A stretch of 50,851 bases of DNA, from positions 1-50,851 of the forward strand of contig JBBIRM010000007.1 of NCBI GenBank assembly GCA_037441765.1, in the 5' to 3' direction. This stretch comes from JBBIRM01 sp037441765. GTDB taxonomy: Bacteria > Desulfobacterota > BSN033 > UBA1163. The first letter of the stretch is position 1. Each line of letters opens with the position of its first letter. The translations under genes were made by a program, and so were the position numbers. This document shows positions 49,359 to 50,851 of this stretch, piece by piece. The notes beneath the pieces were generated by a model that saw only the letters and a list, made by a program, of their open reading frames with translations, was not told the origin of the DNA and did not search any database.

Positions 49359-50851
49359 ATGACCGCTACCTCAAAAATTTCTAACACTCTATTTGGTGCC
49401 ATCGAAGAGATCTGCGAGAAATATCCTGATAGGACTGCCCTCATCTATTTGGGTGAGAAATTTTCTTATTCAAGATTGAGGGAGATGGTCCGAAACTTTG
49501 CCACCTCTTTATCCAATTTGGGGGTGGGGCTAAATGATAAGGTCATGATCTATATTCCCAACTGTCCTCAGTTCCTAATTGCCTTTTTTGGAATCCAGGA
49601 GATCGGGGCTGTGCCTGTTCCTGTTTCTCCCATCTACACCCCCTTCGAGATTGAATACATGGTGAAGGATTCAGGGGCTCAGACGATACTCTGTCAGGAT
49701 ACCAACTTTCATTATGTAAAAGAGGTATCAGAAAGGACCGCTCTAAAAAGGGTCATTGTGACTAATCTCGTTGATTTACTCCCCTGGTGGCGTAGGACAA
49801 TCGGCAAAGTATTTGATAAGGTCCCAAGAGGTGTGGTTCAAAAGAGCAAAGAAGTCCACCTCTTTAGAGATCTCATTAAAAGGGATTCCACTCACTTTAA
49901 AAGAGTAGATCTAAAACCTGAAGGGCATCTCGCCTCCATCCTTTATACCGGCGGAACCACCGGTTTTCCGAGAGGGGTGCCAAGTTCCCATGCCAAGATG
50001 TTATCTTCGCTCAAAGATTATCGAGAGTGGACCGAGAATCAGATTCCAGAAGGAGGGGAGGATGTCCTCCTCATCGTCATCCCTCTTTTTCACTTGATGG
50101 GGCAGGAGGCTATTCTTGGCTGGGGGTTGGGGAAAGGGATAAGTGTGGTATTGATGCCTGTGCCCCAAATTGATGCAATCTTAGACGCTATTCAACTTTA
50201 TCGGGTTTCCATCCTCGTGGGGGTTCCGACCCTATATCAAATGATATTGGGAAATGAAAGGTTGAAATCCTATGACCTCAGTTCACTGAGATATTGTTGG
50301 TGTGGTGGGGATGTTCTTCCCTCTGAGATATTTAAACGATGGCATGAGACCTTTCAAAATCCCCTCTTTCAAATTTATGGAACAACTGAGACAGGATGTG
50401 TAACCCTGAGCCCATTAGACCAGTTTCCTCCGATGGGAAGCATTGGAATTCCAATCCCCTCAAAGAAGATTAAGGTGGTTGAGCCTGAGACACTAAGAGA
50501 ATTGGAGGCAAGCAGTGTGGGTGAGCTGATGGTAACCTCTGACCATGGGACTACATATTATTGGAACAAGCCCGGAGAGAACTCAGAATCCTTTGTAGAA
50601 CATAACGGGATGATATGGCACCTGACAGGAGATTATGTCCAAATTGATGAGAATGGTCTCTTGTTCTATGTGGATCGAAGTGCGGATATCATCAAGTATA
50701 AAGGCTACAGGGTCTCTTGTTCAGAGATCGAGGCGGTCTTACAAGGATTCCCAGCAGTCAAGGAGTCGTGTGTCATCGGCGTTCCTGATCCTGAGGTGGG
50801 GGAATTGATTAAGGCCATTGTTGTCCTTAAGGAGAATACACGGGGCGTGGG
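49359..50851 (+). CDS. acyl-CoA synthetase (AMP-forming), 5' part, runs off the window
   Basis: The frame opens at ATG 49359 (MTATSKISNTLFGAIEEICE) and stays open to the last base, 497 codons. ANL motifs in order: ILYTGGTTGFPRGVPSSH (P loop, with GG in place of the usual SG), IPLFHLMGQE, YCWCGGDVLP, QIYGTTETGCVT, LTGDYVQID and YKGYRVSCSEIEAVLQ. It resembles long- or medium-chain fatty-acid and aromatic-acid CoA ligases. The C-terminal catalytic Lys region is beyond the window. It is the last visible gene of the island and provides a second CoA-ligation activity beside the PaaK-like enzyme, possibly for the imported substrate itself. No strong ribosome site is seen, so the start is provisional. 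Confidence 0.87.
   Translation, partial: MTATSKISNTLFGAIEEICEKYPDRTALIYLGEKFSYSRLREMVRNFATSLSNLGVGLNDKVMIYIPNCPQFLIAFFGIQEIGAVPVPVSPIYTPFEIEYMVKDSGAQTILCQDTNFHYVKEVSERTALKRVIVTNLVDLLPWWRRTIGKVFDKVPRGVVQKSKEVHLFRDLIKRDSTHFKRVDLKPEGHLASILYTGGTTGFPRGVPSSHAKMLSSLKDYREWTENQIPEGGEDVLLIVIPLFHLMGQEAILGWGLGKGISVVLMPVPQIDAILDAIQLYRVSILVGVPTLYQMILGNERLKSYDLSSLRYCWCGGDVLPSEIFKRWHETFQNPLFQIYGTTETGCVTLSPLDQFPPMGSIGIPIPSKKIKVVEPETLRELEASSVGELMVTSDHGTTYYWNKPGENSESFVEHNGMIWHLTGDYVQIDENGLLFYVDRSADIIKYKGYRVSCSEIEAVLQGFPAVKESCVIGVPDPEVGELIKAIVVLKENTRGV

Noticed and set aside
1..50851. tRNA or rRNA genes
   Set aside because: No cloverleaf with a CCA-adjacent acceptor stem or rRNA-like conserved stretch was noticed on either strand; a dedicated scan was not possible.

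Overview
The window looks like a chromosomal segment of an anaerobic Gram-negative bacterium of the Desulfobacterota / 'Deltaproteobacteria' type. This is inferred from gene content, not from a search. The run carD - PIN/TRAM membrane protein - ispD - ispF - gltX - cysS is an order I associate with that group. kdsB and lolA imply an LPS-bearing outer membrane. A CooC-type ATPase implies a Ni carbon monoxide dehydrogenase elsewhere. The right end is a catabolic island (molybdenum hydroxylase, CoA ligases, Liv-type ABC importer).

Layout: (1) 1-2814, the 3' part of a canonical adenine deaminase gene and an M20 metallopeptidase gene. (2) 2815-11190, an integron-like cassette array. Four attC-like structured repeats (2851, 5284, 7418, 9163) close four cassettes whose genes all read leftwards. 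The cassettes carry a PD-(D/E)XK protein; a GHKL ATPase (broken) with an overlapping nuclease-like gene; an OLD-family ATPase/TOPRIM protein; and a type II restriction-modification pair. On the right the array ends at an attI-like core (9937-9946) next to a tyrosine recombinase pseudogene, which is not a standard IntI. (3) 11537-18776, a possible small membrane protein followed by the leftward housekeeping block cysS, gltX, ispF, ispD, PIN/TRAM, carD and a lipoprotein. (4) 18907-21264, kdsB and an aminotransferase whose leader folds like a transcription attenuator. (5) 21580-25513, rightward EF-G2-type factor, birA and coaX. (6) 25554-27688, leftward MFS exporter plus sugar-nucleotide epimerase with a 4-base overlap. 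(7) 27689-28332, palindromic repeats flanking a truncated DUF559 gene. (8) 28333-36812, rightward cooC, plsC, ftsK, lolA, recO, glyQ and glyS. (9) 36820-50851, a second, divergent adenine-deaminase-like gene facing a TetR gene, then a three-subunit molybdenum hydroxylase, a PaaK-like ligase, a complete LivKHMGF importer and a partial acyl-CoA synthetase.

The most unusual part is the cassette array. It has the logic of an integron (leftward genes starting just inside each core site and ending at a structured attC), but its recombinase is a Xer-like enzyme with an N-terminal accessory domain and no visible IntI-specific insertion. Each cassette also begins with a sequence that is the inverted complement of its own attC 5' end over about 17-21 bases, longer than the usual 6-7-base R box. 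Every cassette carries nuclease or genome-defence-like functions. Several genes of the array are broken, so this copy looks fossil.

The right-hand island is best read as uptake (Liv), oxidation/hydroxylation (Mo enzyme) and CoA activation (two ligases) of an unidentified aromatic, heterocyclic or aldehyde substrate. The amidohydrolase next to it makes a purine-related substrate possible.
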